Source: Acidobacteriota bacterium
GTDB lineage: Bacteria > Acidobacteriota > Terriglobia > Acidiferrales > UBA7541
Direction: 5' to 3'
DNA: 64,000 bases
Assembly: GCA_013289955.1 (NCBI GenBank)
Contig: JABCYZ010000022.1
Coordinates: 1-64,000 of the forward strand
The notes under the pieces are model-generated. The model was given only the letters and a program-made list of their open reading frames with translations, ran no database searches and had not been told where the DNA came from. Below, in pieces: positions 53,107 through 61,669 of this stretch (within the stretch, counting starts at the first letter, position 1; every line of letters begins with the position of its first letter). The translations under genes were made by a program, and so were the position numbers.

Positions 53107-54166
53107 GAGAGAAATTCGTACTCTCGGCCATCTTCACCCAAGCGAGAAGGAAGGGACATACACAATTCTCCTTACCCGGATAGTCTGATTTGAAAGTCAG
53201 GCACCGTCTGTCCAAATGGATACATGGAATTAGCCTTCCCGGACATCGAACTGGCCGGGCCGAATAAACTTGCTATTCGGCGCGCACTGAATCCAAGGTC
53301 AGGCGAGTGGGCGGAACGCTCGGTGGGCGAGTGAACCAGAATGGTCCGGCTCACGAAGGATGCCGGAATGGGCTTCACCGCCCTTGGCGTCGTAAGAACC
53401 TATGCCTCCACGACTTCTCCGCGGTCATTCAGCGCGAGATGGGCAACCGGTCGCAACGGAATCGCGAGCAGACATCTTGCATGCCTGCGCTCACCTTCTG
53501 GGACTAGGGCTCCTTGTGAGCGATAGCAAGCATTTCTATCACTCACGAAATCCAGAATGCCCGGTAAGATCAACAAATATAAGCAGCTTATAAGCAACGC
53601 TTCCGTCGCTCGACCGCCATTCGACGAAACTCGTTCGGATACCGTCCCTTTCGTTTCCTCGCCACTTCGCAGTTCCTTCCCCTGCAGAGTGTGCCATTTC
53701 CGTTTGTCTCAAACAGGGGTTCAGTCCACTAGCTCCTCGGCCACGAAATCACGTGCATCGCAATCGCCGAGCGAAGATTACCGGCTGTCCTCCTCCGTTC
53801 GGCAGGTGGCAGCCTTTTAACAGGGTGGGGTCCCTCGTCCGCGGATTGGTTTCTTTGAAACGGTAGGTCGCTCCTCCTGCGCAACTCTTTCAAACCTCTC
53901 GAGTTCCGTTTATCTCGTTCGAATCCGCGCACGCTGTTCGAGTAAGCATCCAGTAAACTTTTAAGGTGATGGACAAACTCCCGTTCCCCGGCTAGCATTC
54001 CCTATGTTTCGCTTTTACCCTGAGTCCCGTAGGGCACACCTTCCAGTCTCCAGTCTTTGTAGGTGCGGGTCTTCCGGCTGCCGCGCTCCCTTGCGCGGCT
54101 CCGCGCACGCTGCGTTACGCTTTTCCGCCGCTCGTTTCTCCTCTTTGGCGCAAGAGAAAGTCCTCG
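53107..54166. other. 1.06-kb intergenic region, no supportable gene
   Basis: Several frames of 60-90 codons occur on both strands, but they are Ser/Arg/Pro-rich and resemble no family. The best of them (53729-53998, minus) starts LAGEREFVHHLKSLLDAYSNSVRGFERD, then loses protein-like character. The interval must contain the promoter of the minus-strand stress block and that of the adenosine deaminase gene. It could hold remnants or an unannotated RNA, but I see no conserved structure. Confidence 0.4.
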
Positions 54167-55252
54167 ATGAACCTTGATCACGAACTATTGAAAAGTCTCC
54201 CCAAAGTTCTGCTCCACGAGCACCTCGACGGCGTCCTCCGCCCCGAAACCGTCATAGACCTGGCCAAAACCGCCGGCTATGACGGACTTCCCACCAAAAA
54301 CCCCGAAGAGCTCGCCCACTGGTTCCACCAGGGCGCCAACCAAGGCAGCCTCCCCAAATATCTCGAGGGCTTTGTTCACACCATCGCCGTGATGCAAACC
54401 GAAGAGGCCCTCGAACGCGTCGCCTACGAACAAGCCGAGGACTTGTCGGGCGACGGCATCGTCTACTTTGAAACGCGCTTCGCCCCGATCTTTCACACCA
54501 AGAAAAGCCTGAGCCACCAGCAGGTGGTCTCCGCCGTCCTAAAAGGCCTCGAGCGCGGCAAGCACGACTTTGGAATCTCCTCAGGATTGATCATCTGCGC
54601 CATGCGCAACATGGACGTCTCTCTCGAAATGGCCGAGCTCGCCGTCGACTTCCGCGATCGCGGAGTCGTAGGATTCGATTTAGCCGGCGAAGAAGGCGGC
54701 TATCCGCCCAAAAAACACGTCGACGCTTTTCATTACATTCAGCGCAAGAATTTCAGCATCACCATTCACGCCGGCGAAGGCTACGGAAAGGAATCGATCT
54801 GGCAGGCCATCCAATATTGCGGCGCGCACCGCATCGGCCACGGCACCCGCCTCATCGACGACATCGCCATCGCCGAAGACGGCAAAGTCGTCAAATTGGG
54901 CGACATCGCGCAATATGTTCTCGACAAAAGAATTCCGCTGGAAATCTGCCTGCTCAGCAACGTGCAAACCGGCGCCGCGCGCAGCCTCCCCGAGCATCCC
55001 TTCAAAACTTTCTATCAGCAGAAATTCCGCGTCACGCTGAATACCGACAACCGCCTGATGAGCGACACCACCATGACCAAGGAATTCGAGGCCGCCGCCG
55101 ACACCTTTGGCCTGACCCTCGACGACTTCGAAATACTCACCGTCAACGCCATGAAAAGCGCGTTCCTCCCCTATCACCAGCGCTGCGATTTCATCTACAA
55201 CGTCCTCAAGCCCGGCTACGCCAAAATCCGCCGCTTCCAGCAAGAGGAGTGA
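54167..55252 (+). CDS. add: Adenosine deaminase family protein
   Basis: A 361-residue amidohydrolase of the adenosine/adenine deaminase family. Metal ligands lie in LLHEHLDG (H17, H19) and HAGEGYG (H201, with catalytic E204), and the late barrel motifs are ICLLSNVQTGA and TLNTDNRLMS, where TDNR carries the metal-binding aspartate. The N-terminal KVLLHEHLDGVLRP is shared with true adenosine deaminases. It converts (deoxy)adenosine to (deoxy)inosine, which would feed purine salvage or, via hypoxanthine, the xanthine dehydrogenase encoded next door. The gene converges with the purine-degradation cluster, ending 19 bp from the last gene of that operon. The ATG at 54167 follows a purine-rich AGAGAAAG. 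Confidence 0.88.
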   Translation: MNLDHELLKSLPKVLLHEHLDGVLRPETVIDLAKTAGYDGLPTKNPEELAHWFHQGANQGSLPKYLEGFVHTIAVMQTEEALERVAYEQAEDLSGDGIVYFETRFAPIFHTKKSLSHQQVVSAVLKGLERGKHDFGISSGLIICAMRNMDVSLEMAELAVDFRDRGVVGFDLAGEEGGYPPKKHVDAFHYIQRKNFSITIHAGEGYGKESIWQAIQYCGAHRIGHGTRLIDDIAIAEDGKVVKLGDIAQYVLDKRIPLEICLLSNVQTGAARSLPEHPFKTFYQQKFRVTLNTDNRLMSDTTMTKEFEAAADTFGLTLDDFEILTVNAMKSAFLPYHQRCDFIYNVLKPGYAKIRRFQQEE

Positions 55253-55271
55253 CGCCCCGCCTCTAAGGGTC

Positions 55272-56510
55272 TCAACCCGCGAGCGCAGCGAGCGTTTCGG
55301 CAAGCACAAGCACGCCGCGCCCGATATCCTCCGGCGACGCGTATTCATCCGGCCGGTGGCTGTACCCGTTGCGGCAAGGAATAAACAACATCGCGACAGG
55401 AGCAACCCGCGACATAAAAAGTGAATCATGATAAGCGCGACTGACCATTTCGATCGAAGCCAGCCCATGTTTCCGGCAGGCCTCGGATAGCGCTTCAACA
55501 ATCAGAGGAGCGCACTGCGCGGGCGCATCGGCGTTGACGATTTCTTCCTCGATCGAAACTTGCCGCTTCGCTGCAATCGTTTTCTGCGCCGTTCCGATCG
55601 CGCGCATCCCGGCATCACGTCGCCCGAGATCCGTATCGCGAATGTCGAGGGTTAAATGGACGCGACTCGGGATGCTGTTGACCGCGCCGGGAAACACATC
55701 GCAAATGCCGACCGTCGCCACCGTATCCACCGCGCCGCTCGTCTTGGCCGCATTCTCGATCGCGAGAATGAGTTCGGATGCAGCGCAAAGCGCGTCGCGT
55801 CGCTCCGGCATCAGCACGGCCCCCGCATGCCCGCCCGCGCCTCCTATCGTAAAGCGCAAACTCGCCGGCGCCGCGATGCTCGTGACGATGCCAAGCGGAA
55901 CTTTTTGCTCCTCGAGCAGTGGACCCTGCTCGATGTGTAGTTCGACAAACGCCTTGTAGTAGCCGTCGCGCAGTTTCACGTCCCGAAGCGGCGCCTGGTA
56001 GCCCGCGTTACGGCGAACCTCTTCGAGCGACGCACCGTCTTTGTCAGAAAGCTTTCCGGCCGCTTCCGGAGTCATCGCGCCGGACAGCAGCCTGCTGCCG
56101 AGACAGCCAATTCCAAAGCGCGTCGGCTCCTCGGAAGTGAAGACGAGCAATTCGATCGAATGCTTCGGACAGAAGCCGACGCGCTCGAGCGAGCGAATCG
56201 CTTCGAGCCCGCCAAGCACGCCCACGACGCCATCATATTTTCCGGCGTTGGGGATGGCATCGATGTGGGAACCCGTTCCCACTGCCGGAGCTGCCGCCTC
56301 GGACCCCGTCCACCGCGCAAAAATATTACCGATAGCATCCTGGCGCACCGCAAGGCCGGCCTTTTCGCATCGCCCAACAAGCCACGCGCGCGCCAGCAAA
56401 TCCGCCGCCGAAAAAACAATTCGCGTGACGACCGGCGGCTCGGCTTCAGAAATCGCGGCCAGCTCTTCGATCTCCGCCACCAGACGATTCTGGTCGACAG
56501 CGAGATTCAT
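55272..56510 (-). CDS. Ureidoglycolate amidohydrolase (M20 family)
   Basis: A 412-residue M20-family metal-dependent hydrolase. The metal and catalytic segments are GTGSHIDAIPNAGKYDGVVG and TSEEPTRFGIGCLGSR; the latter string closely matches plant ureidoglycolate amidohydrolase (UAH) and separates this enzyme from the allantoate amidohydrolase encoded two genes upstream. FVELHIEQGPLLEE and AGGHAGAVLMPERRD are further family motifs. It splits S-ureidoglycolate to glyoxylate, CO2 and two ammonia, the last step of the ureide pathway. Its ATG shares a base with the TGA of the ureidoglycine aminohydrolase gene (TGATG), implying coupled translation. It is the last gene of the eight-gene operon. Confidence 0.87.
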   Translation of the reverse strand: MNLAVDQNRLVAEIEELAAISEAEPPVVTRIVFSAADLLARAWLVGRCEKAGLAVRQDAIGNIFARWTGSEAAAPAVGTGSHIDAIPNAGKYDGVVGVLGGLEAIRSLERVGFCPKHSIELLVFTSEEPTRFGIGCLGSRLLSGAMTPEAAGKLSDKDGASLEEVRRNAGYQAPLRDVKLRDGYYKAFVELHIEQGPLLEEQKVPLGIVTSIAAPASLRFTIGGAGGHAGAVLMPERRDALCAASELILAIENAAKTSGAVDTVATVGICDVFPGAVNSIPSRVHLTLDIRDTDLGRRDAGMRAIGTAQKTIAAKRQVSIEEEIVNADAPAQCAPLIVEALSEACRKHGLASIEMVSRAYHDSLFMSRVAPVAMLFIPCRNGYSHRPDEYASPEDIGRGVLVLAETLAALAG

Positions 56511-57322
56511 CAGCGCCGGCCCTTCTTTGGCGGATTCTTCGCCGTTTTGCTCTGCGGCGCCGGAGCCGGCTCATCCGATGGCCGGGCGGGACCGAGCGGA
56601 TGGCGGTTCCAGTCTTTGTAGATGAGATATTTCGCGGGGACTTTGCCGATGGCGCCGAACCACTGCGGGCACCACGGTGCCATCCAGATGAAATCGCCGG
56701 CGGTGACGGGATACCACGAATCGCCGAGGCGATAAATGCCGCCGCCTTCGAGCATGAGCAACCCGTGTTCCATGACGTGCATTTCGACCATGCTGAGCGC
56801 GGCGCCGGGCTGGTACACCATCGAGTTCACTGCAAAATCGAATTGCATCGTGTCGGGAAGCAGGTGCTTCACTTCCAAGGCCGTATCGCCGTCCAGCGGC
56901 TCCGAAGAAATAGCGTCTTCCGAGGAAAGAATGGCGCGGGGCGATTCGAATGGGGCGAGTGGCTGATAGGTTTTTTCGATGATGGCCGCACGGCTCGCCT
57001 TCGCTGCCACTACACGATGCGAGGCGCCTTCGGGAAGGTACGCGTAGGCGCGGACCCCCAGGTCGTTTTGGCGGCCATCCACCTCGAGCCTGAGCTGGCC
57101 TTCGAGGACGTAAAGGAAGCGCTGCGCGTTGGTGGGGCCAAGTTCGCCGCCGGACTGGAATTCGGCGGTGTACTCGGTGAATCGCGCGCCTCCCGCAAGG
57201 CCCGCATGCACGACCCCGAGGCAAGCTTTCATGCCGGGCAACGGGGTTCGCACGAAGGTGTCTGGTGTCAGAAGGAGATGGTTGTGCTTCTGGGAGCTGC
57301 GCGTTTGACCAAGATTATGCAC
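56510..57322 (-). CDS. allE: (S)-ureidoglycine aminohydrolase
   Basis: A 270-residue bicupin. The first cupin starts at SSQKHNHLLLTPDTFVRTPLPG and includes YTAEFQSGGELGPTNAQRFLYVLEGQL. The second has the Mn-binding set in VEMHVMEHGLLMLEGGGIYRLGDSWYPVTAGDFIWMAPWCPQWFGA, the signature of ureidoglycine aminohydrolase (plant UGlyAH, bacterial AllE/YlbA). It releases ammonia from S-ureidoglycine to give S-ureidoglycolate. The start is a GTG at 57322, which overlaps the upstream stop by 8 bp and has AAGGA at about 9 nt; the frame open to 57445 only shadows the upstream gene. A C-terminal Pro/Lys-rich tail of about 35 residues (PARPSDEPAPAPQSK) is unusual. It lies between the two M20 hydrolases, exactly between their steps in the pathway. 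Confidence 0.87.
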   Translation of the reverse strand: MHNLGQTRSSQKHNHLLLTPDTFVRTPLPGMKACLGVVHAGLAGGARFTEYTAEFQSGGELGPTNAQRFLYVLEGQLRLEVDGRQNDLGVRAYAYLPEGASHRVVAAKASRAAIIEKTYQPLAPFESPRAILSSEDAISSEPLDGDTALEVKHLLPDTMQFDFAVNSMVYQPGAALSMVEMHVMEHGLLMLEGGGIYRLGDSWYPVTAGDFIWMAPWCPQWFGAIGKVPAKYLIYKDWNRHPLGPARPSDEPAPAPQSKTAKNPPKKGRR

Positions 57323-58580
57323 GGCACATCCTTTTTTGAAGTTCAGAAGAATTTGCAAGCTGATCGAGCAAGTGCAAGCCGCATTCGAGCGCTTTGGCGA
57401 CGTCTCCCGGTTCGACGGATTCCGCCGGGTCGTGGCTGATTCCACCGGGAGAGCGCAGGAAAATCATCGCGGCAGGAACCTTTTCGGCGAGGATCATGGC
57501 GTCGTGTCCGGCGCCGCTTGTCATGCGGTGCGGTTGGCAGCCTGTGCTGCGAATGGCTTCCTGGATCTGGTCGATCAGAAATGGGTCCATCGCAACCGCG
57601 TGCTGGCTTAGCAGCACGCTTTGCCGGAGGGTCAGGCCACGGCGCGCGGCAATTTCGCGGGCCAGCCGAACAAGCGTTTCCGCCGCGCGTTTGAGAATGT
57701 CGTCCGACTTGTGGCGAACATCAAGACTTACGCGCGCTTCCGCGGCAATCACATTCGTCGCGCCGGGTTTTGCTTCGATTTGGCCAACGGTCGCAACGAG
57801 GCCGGGATGATTTTCGGCGGTGCGCTCGACGGCCAGGATCCATTCGGCGGCGGCGGCGATGGCATCGTGGCGGAGATGCATGGGCGTTGTGCCGGCATGG
57901 TTGGCCCTGCCCAGAAATTCGAACGACATGCGAGATTGCGCCGCGATGGCTTCGACGGCGCCAAGCGACCGTCCCAGCGATTCGAGCACCGGTCCTTGCT
58001 CGATATGAAATTCCAGGTAGGCCAGGGTGCCCTTGCTCAGCGCCGCGCGCGGAATATCCTCGAGGTTCAGTCCAAAGTGTTCGATGGCGTTCTTGACGGA
58101 GATTCCATTCCCGTCCTCGCGATTCAGGAGATCAGAATCGAGCCTGCCGACCAGAGCGCAGCTGCCGATAAAAGGCGTGCCGAAGCGGACTCCTTCTTCT
58201 TCGGAAAAGCCGACGACTTCGATGGCGAAAGGAAGCTGTCGCCCCTCGAGCGCCTCGAGGAGAGCGACGGCGATCACCACGCCTAGGACGCCGTCAAAAG
58301 CTCCGGCGTTCGGGACTGTATCGAGGTGCGAGCCGAGCAGCAGGCGGGGTCGAGAGGATTCGGCCGCGCCGTAGAAGCCTCGCAGGTTTCCAGCTGCATC
58401 CACGGTCACTTCGGCTCCGGCGGCTTTGAGCCACCGGGCGATTTCGCGGTGACAATCGTGCATCGGCCGGGAAAGGAAAGTACGTCGCGTACCAGTTGGG
58501 TCTTCGGAGAAAGACGCGAGTTTACGGCAGCGAGCGATCACTTCATCCGCGCGAATTGTTGTACCGCCCAGTGTGGACAC
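57315..58580 (-). CDS. allC: Allantoate amidohydrolase (M20 family)
   Basis: A 421-residue M20 enzyme. The metal-binding residues sit in LLLGSHLDTVPNAGAFDGVLG, the catalytic glutamates in GFSEEEGVRFGTPFIGS, and downstream ligands in YLEFHIEQGPVLES and MTSGAGHDAMILAEKVP. GRANHAGTTPMHLRHDA is the dimerisation/substrate segment common to allantoate and N-carbamoyl-amino-acid amidohydrolases. Beside a ureidoglycine aminohydrolase and uricase, allantoate (to S-ureidoglycine, CO2 and ammonia) is the natural substrate. The start is a GTG at 58580 behind AAAAGG, 6 bp after the uricase stop codon. Confidence 0.85.
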   Translation of the reverse strand: MSTLGGTTIRADEVIARCRKLASFSEDPTGTRRTFLSRPMHDCHREIARWLKAAGAEVTVDAAGNLRGFYGAAESSRPRLLLGSHLDTVPNAGAFDGVLGVVIAVALLEALEGRQLPFAIEVVGFSEEEGVRFGTPFIGSCALVGRLDSDLLNREDGNGISVKNAIEHFGLNLEDIPRAALSKGTLAYLEFHIEQGPVLESLGRSLGAVEAIAAQSRMSFEFLGRANHAGTTPMHLRHDAIAAAAEWILAVERTAENHPGLVATVGQIEAKPGATNVIAAEARVSLDVRHKSDDILKRAAETLVRLAREIAARRGLTLRQSVLLSQHAVAMDPFLIDQIQEAIRSTGCQPHRMTSGAGHDAMILAEKVPAAMIFLRSPGGISHDPAESVEPGDVAKALECGLHLLDQLANSSELQKRMCRA

Positions 58581-58586
58581 AGAAGT

Positions 58587-59435
58587 CTAGCCTTTTCGGC
58601 CGAGGCGCGCCTCGATCGTGCCGTGAGGCTCGTCGATCGGCACAAAAATCTCGTTGGGATTGTCCTGTCCGAAACGCGAAAGGTCTGCGAGTAGAAAGTG
58701 TTTGTTGGGCATCGTCAAATGGATGTCTGCGATTTCGGGAACACCAGCGAGAACGCTTTCACCCATGGCGTATAGCGTGTGTTGCACGGATTTGCTGGCG
58801 TGGGCGGCGAAGACGCCCAGCAAAATGTCGCGAACCCTCGAACGCAATGCGCGAAAAGGGACACTGGCCGACGAATAGGTCCAACGCGCGCCGAGAGACG
58901 TCGCAAGGAGACGGTCTGTTGTTTCCGGCAAAGTTGTAAGCGAATCCTTGAGGAAGCCCATAAAAGCGGAGTTCGCCGTTTTCAGGATGATCAGGTCTCG
59001 GAGCCCCGCCTGGACTGACGGCGCGGCATTTCGCGCCGCGGCAATCGCCGCCGTCTGGCATTCGCTGCTGGATTCGACAAAGGTCGTGGGGTGAGGCTTC
59101 CCTTTCAGGTCAAGGTGCCGCCAGGATTTTTCAGAGAGGGTGACCCGGGCGGCCGAGACTTGGGGATTCCGGTCCAGGAAAAAAGCGGCCAGTTCCTTGC
59201 CAAATTCTTCCATGCCGTCCGCTCGAGAAGTTCGCGCCAGGGAGTACACAGTGTTCTTCATCGTGTCGGTCGGGAGAATCCTGCTGTTGTCGCCCGCGAC
59301 AAAACAGGACTCGAAATCACCTTCGAGAAGAATCTCGATGGTCCATTCGCAAAAATCGTGATGGCCGGGGTGGCGCCGCACCTTTGCGAGGCGGACTCGC
59401 GATTTGCCGTAGCTATTTTCGGCCAGCGTGATCAT
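58587..59435 (-). CDS. Urate oxidase (uricase)
   Basis: A 282-residue cofactor-free uricase. The catalytic triad is visible as K11 (NSYGKSRVRLAKV), T56 (ILPTDTMKNTVY) and H246 (MPNKHFLLAD), corresponding to Lys10-Thr57-His256 of the fungal enzyme. SSASVPFRALRSRVRDILLGVFA belongs to the second T-fold repeat. It oxidises urate with O2 to 5-hydroxyisourate and H2O2. The next two steps are encoded immediately upstream, the HIU hydrolase and the OHCU-decarboxylase part of the fusion. The ATG at 59435 lies 4 bp after the HIU-hydrolase stop codon, with GGGGAAG upstream. The normal T-fold length is intact. Confidence 0.93.
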   Translation of the reverse strand: MITLAENSYGKSRVRLAKVRRHPGHHDFCEWTIEILLEGDFESCFVAGDNSRILPTDTMKNTVYSLARTSRADGMEEFGKELAAFFLDRNPQVSAARVTLSEKSWRHLDLKGKPHPTTFVESSSECQTAAIAAARNAAPSVQAGLRDLIILKTANSAFMGFLKDSLTTLPETTDRLLATSLGARWTYSSASVPFRALRSRVRDILLGVFAAHASKSVQHTLYAMGESVLAGVPEIADIHLTMPNKHFLLADLSRFGQDNPNEIFVPIDEPHGTIEARLGRKG

Positions 59436-59439
59436 GAGC

Positions 59440-59784
59440 TCAGCTTCCCCGGTACGTCGTATAGCCGTTGGGACTCAGGAGCAACGGAATGTGGAAGTGC
59501 GACTGGCCTTCGCGCGCTTCGAAGGTGATTTCGACGACCGGATAAAGGCCTTCACTTTTCTGATGACGATAATAGGTTGCCGTATCGAAGGCCAAGCGGT
59601 ACGTCCCCGCGCCGAGGGCTTCATTTTCAGGGAGCATTTGAGCGCAGCGGCCGTCGCTGTCGGTACGCAGCAGACTCAGCACGCGCCATTCGCCGGGGGA
59701 CACTTGCCGCTCGAGCCGTACCGGGACATCTTGGGCCGGCTTGCCGAGTGCGGTATCCAGAACGTGGGTTGAAATTCGATTCAT
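59440..59784 (-). CDS. hiuH: 5-hydroxyisourate hydrolase (transthyretin-like)
   Basis: A 114-residue transthyretin-like protein opening with RISTHVLDTALGKPAQDVPVRLE. The invariant C-terminal tetrapeptide motif is YRGS (SPNGYTTYRGS), and HFHIPLLLSP carries a catalytic histidine. The enzyme hydrolyses 5-hydroxyisourate to OHCU as a tetramer. The ATG at 59784 overlaps the TGA of the upstream fusion gene (ATGA), so translation is coupled; an alternative ATG at 59796 adds four residues. It has no signal peptide and is cytoplasmic, in line with a single compartment for the pathway. Confidence 0.95.
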   Translation of the reverse strand: MNRISTHVLDTALGKPAQDVPVRLERQVSPGEWRVLSLLRTDSDGRCAQMLPENEALGAGTYRLAFDTATYYRHQKSEGLYPVVEITFEAREGQSHFHIPLLLSPNGYTTYRGS

Positions 59785-61175
59785 GAAGAGAGCCATTTCC
59801 TGAGGCGAAGATGGGTGATCTGGCGCTGCTGCTCGACTGCTTCGTAAAGCTCTGTTCTTTCGTCGCTCTCCAAGCGCCGCTTGAGAATCTCGAGGATTTC
59901 TGACGCCGATTTGCCGGTGGCGCACACGATAAAGATGCGGTTAAAGCGCCGCTCATAGGCGCGATTGCCTTCGGCGAGTGCGGTCCTGACGTCTTCGCCG
60001 GAAGTTGCAACCTGGCGCTGCTCTTCTCCGGACCAGGCACGAGACCGCGCCGGCGCGGAGGCGGGGGAATGGGAATCGCCTATTCTCGGATGGCTCTCGA
60101 AGGCTTCTAGCCAATCGGACTCCGGGAGACTCTTCCAGACTTCGTCACAGGCAGACAAGAGGGCCGTTTCCCCAAGGATTGGTCTCCGGTTCGCCATCGC
60201 GAGGGCCCAGGCTTTTGAGCCGCAACAGGGCAGGATTTTTTCGGCGGCTTCACCGAGCGGCAGATCGTTCCATCTCGCGAGTACTTTTCTGGCGTTTTCG
60301 CTCCGCGCTCCGTGCGCTTTGAGGTTTTCGAGAAATTCGGCGACAAGGTTCCCGGCGACTGCCGCTCGATACCGGGATGTGGAGCGAATATCGTCGATCG
60401 GCCGGACCTCGCTCGCTGCCATCGTTTTCACTAGCGGAATGAGATGCGGATCGATGCGATTTCCTTTCACGAGCCGTTCTGTCTCGGCCAAACGCAGGGG
60501 AACGGGCGCTACGCTTCCCATGGCAAGACGAAGGTCGTAGACAACGCCATTCCGGAGATGCCCCAGCCCCGCGAGGCACACTTTCGAAATGGCTTGCGCA
60601 TTGCGCGCCCCAACCTTCCGCGCATGGGCATAGTAACCTGAAAACTGTTTCTTGAGGCAGACCGCCTTAACCAGTTCGCCGGGCGCGAGCCGGGTTTTGC
60701 GGTAGCCAATGTGAAAGTCCCTGTAGGGCACGCGCCGTTCTCCTCCGGCAGAAACGAGAAGAAGCTCTGCCTCGTAAACCATAAGCACAGGGAGGGAATC
60801 GGCTGCCGGAGAAGCGTTCACGATGTTGCCGCCGATCGTCCCGCGATTCTGGTTGGCGATGCCGCCGGTCCAGGCTGCGGCACTGGCCAGCAAGGGGAAC
60901 TCACGGTTGATCGTTTCATTTCGGCGCAAATCGGTATAGGTCGATCCGGCACCAATCTGGATTTCGTCGGAGATACTCTCGATCCGGCGCAGCTCGGGAA
61001 GATTCCAGATGCTGACCAGCTTCTGCCGGAGAAGTTTTCCAGCGGAATATTGCACCATGACGTCGGTGCCGCCGGCGATGGGTAGCCATGCGCCGGGATC
61101 CTGAGCGAGAAGCGAAAGGACGGCGGGCAGCGTCGGCGGCCGAACGAGTTCATATTCGGCGGGATGGGCCCTCAC
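59781..61175 (-). CDS. Xanthine dehydrogenase FAD subunit fused to OHCU decarboxylase
   Basis: A 464-residue bifunctional protein. Residues 1-290 are a CoxM/XdhB-type FAD-binding subunit with PIAGGTDVMVQ (32-42), GAGSTYTDL (75-83) and RGTIGGNIVNASPAADSLPV (111-130). Residues about 300-464 are an OHCU decarboxylase with the catalytic HPRIGD box (362-367), SGEEQRQVA and the C-terminal FIVCATGKSASEILEILKRRL ... EQQRQITHLRLRKWL. It should pass electrons from the Mo/Fe-S subunits to NAD or another acceptor and also decarboxylate OHCU to S-allantoin. The start is a GTG at 61175 overlapping the TGA of the Fe-S subunit gene (GTGA); the open frame to 61349 only shadows that gene. Both domains look full length. 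The fusion joins the first and the fourth catalytic steps of urate formation and breakdown. Confidence 0.9.
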   Translation of the reverse strand: MRAHPAEYELVRPPTLPAVLSLLAQDPGAWLPIAGGTDVMVQYSAGKLLRQKLVSIWNLPELRRIESISDEIQIGAGSTYTDLRRNETINREFPLLASAAAWTGGIANQNRGTIGGNIVNASPAADSLPVLMVYEAELLLVSAGGERRVPYRDFHIGYRKTRLAPGELVKAVCLKKQFSGYYAHARKVGARNAQAISKVCLAGLGHLRNGVVYDLRLAMGSVAPVPLRLAETERLVKGNRIDPHLIPLVKTMAASEVRPIDDIRSTSRYRAAVAGNLVAEFLENLKAHGARSENARKVLARWNDLPLGEAAEKILPCCGSKAWALAMANRRPILGETALLSACDEVWKSLPESDWLEAFESHPRIGDSHSPASAPARSRAWSGEEQRQVATSGEDVRTALAEGNRAYERRFNRIFIVCATGKSASEILEILKRRLESDERTELYEAVEQQRQITHLRLRKWLSS

Positions 61176-61669
61176 GTCGCGGCTCCCCGGCGGCCGGCTT
61201 CCGCGACGGCTTCGAAGATTTGCATGTAGCCCGTGCAGCGGCAAAGATTGCCGCTGAGGCCTTCGCGGATTTCTTCGAGCGTGGGCTCGGGTGTTTTCTC
61301 CAGTAGATGAAGGGACGCGAGGATCATTCCGGGAGTGCAGATGCCGCACTGTGCAGCGCCGCAGTCGAGAAAAGACTGCTGCAGCAGTTCCAGGCGGCCG
61401 TCAGAAGCCAGGCCTTCGATCGTGACGATCTTCGCGCCTTCGGCTTGAAGCGCGGGGATGAGGCAGCTGTTCACCAGCGTTCCGTCGACCAAAACGGAGC
61501 ATGAGCCGCACTCGCCTTCGCCACACCCTTCTTTCGTTCCGGTCAAGCGAAGCTCGTGGCGCAGGACGTCGAGCAGACGCTCCATCGGGTACACGTGGAC
61601 GGTTTCGAGCTTTCCGTTGACCGTAAAAGAAATGTCGCTTTTGGCCTGGCCCTCGGGGGATTCGCTCAT
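61172..61669 (-). CDS. Xanthine dehydrogenase [2Fe-2S] subunit
   Basis: A 165-residue ferredoxin-like subunit of the xanthine oxidase family. The plant-type [2Fe-2S] cluster is bound by C49, C54, C57 and C69 (EGCGEGECGSC...NSC). The second cluster is bound by C108, C111, C143 and C145 (CGICTPGM; NLCRCTGY). It carries electrons from the molybdenum centre to FAD. The gene overlaps both neighbours by 4 bp (ATGA with the Mo-subunit gene, GTGA with the FAD fusion), which fixes subunit stoichiometry by coupled translation. Confidence 0.94.
   Translation of the reverse strand: MSESPEGQAKSDISFTVNGKLETVHVYPMERLLDVLRHELRLTGTKEGCGEGECGSCSVLVDGTLVNSCLIPALQAEGAKIVTIEGLASDGRLELLQQSFLDCGAAQCGICTPGMILASLHLLEKTPEPTLEEIREGLSGNLCRCTGYMQIFEAVAEAGRRGAAT

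Noticed and set aside
53107-54166. Several 60-90 codon frames on both strands
   Set aside because: None has a convincing ribosome site, conserved motif or protein-like composition throughout.
54680-55501. 273-codon minus-strand frame across the adenosine deaminase gene
   Set aside because: It is antisense to a gene with all metal-ligand motifs intact; the shadow has no motif.
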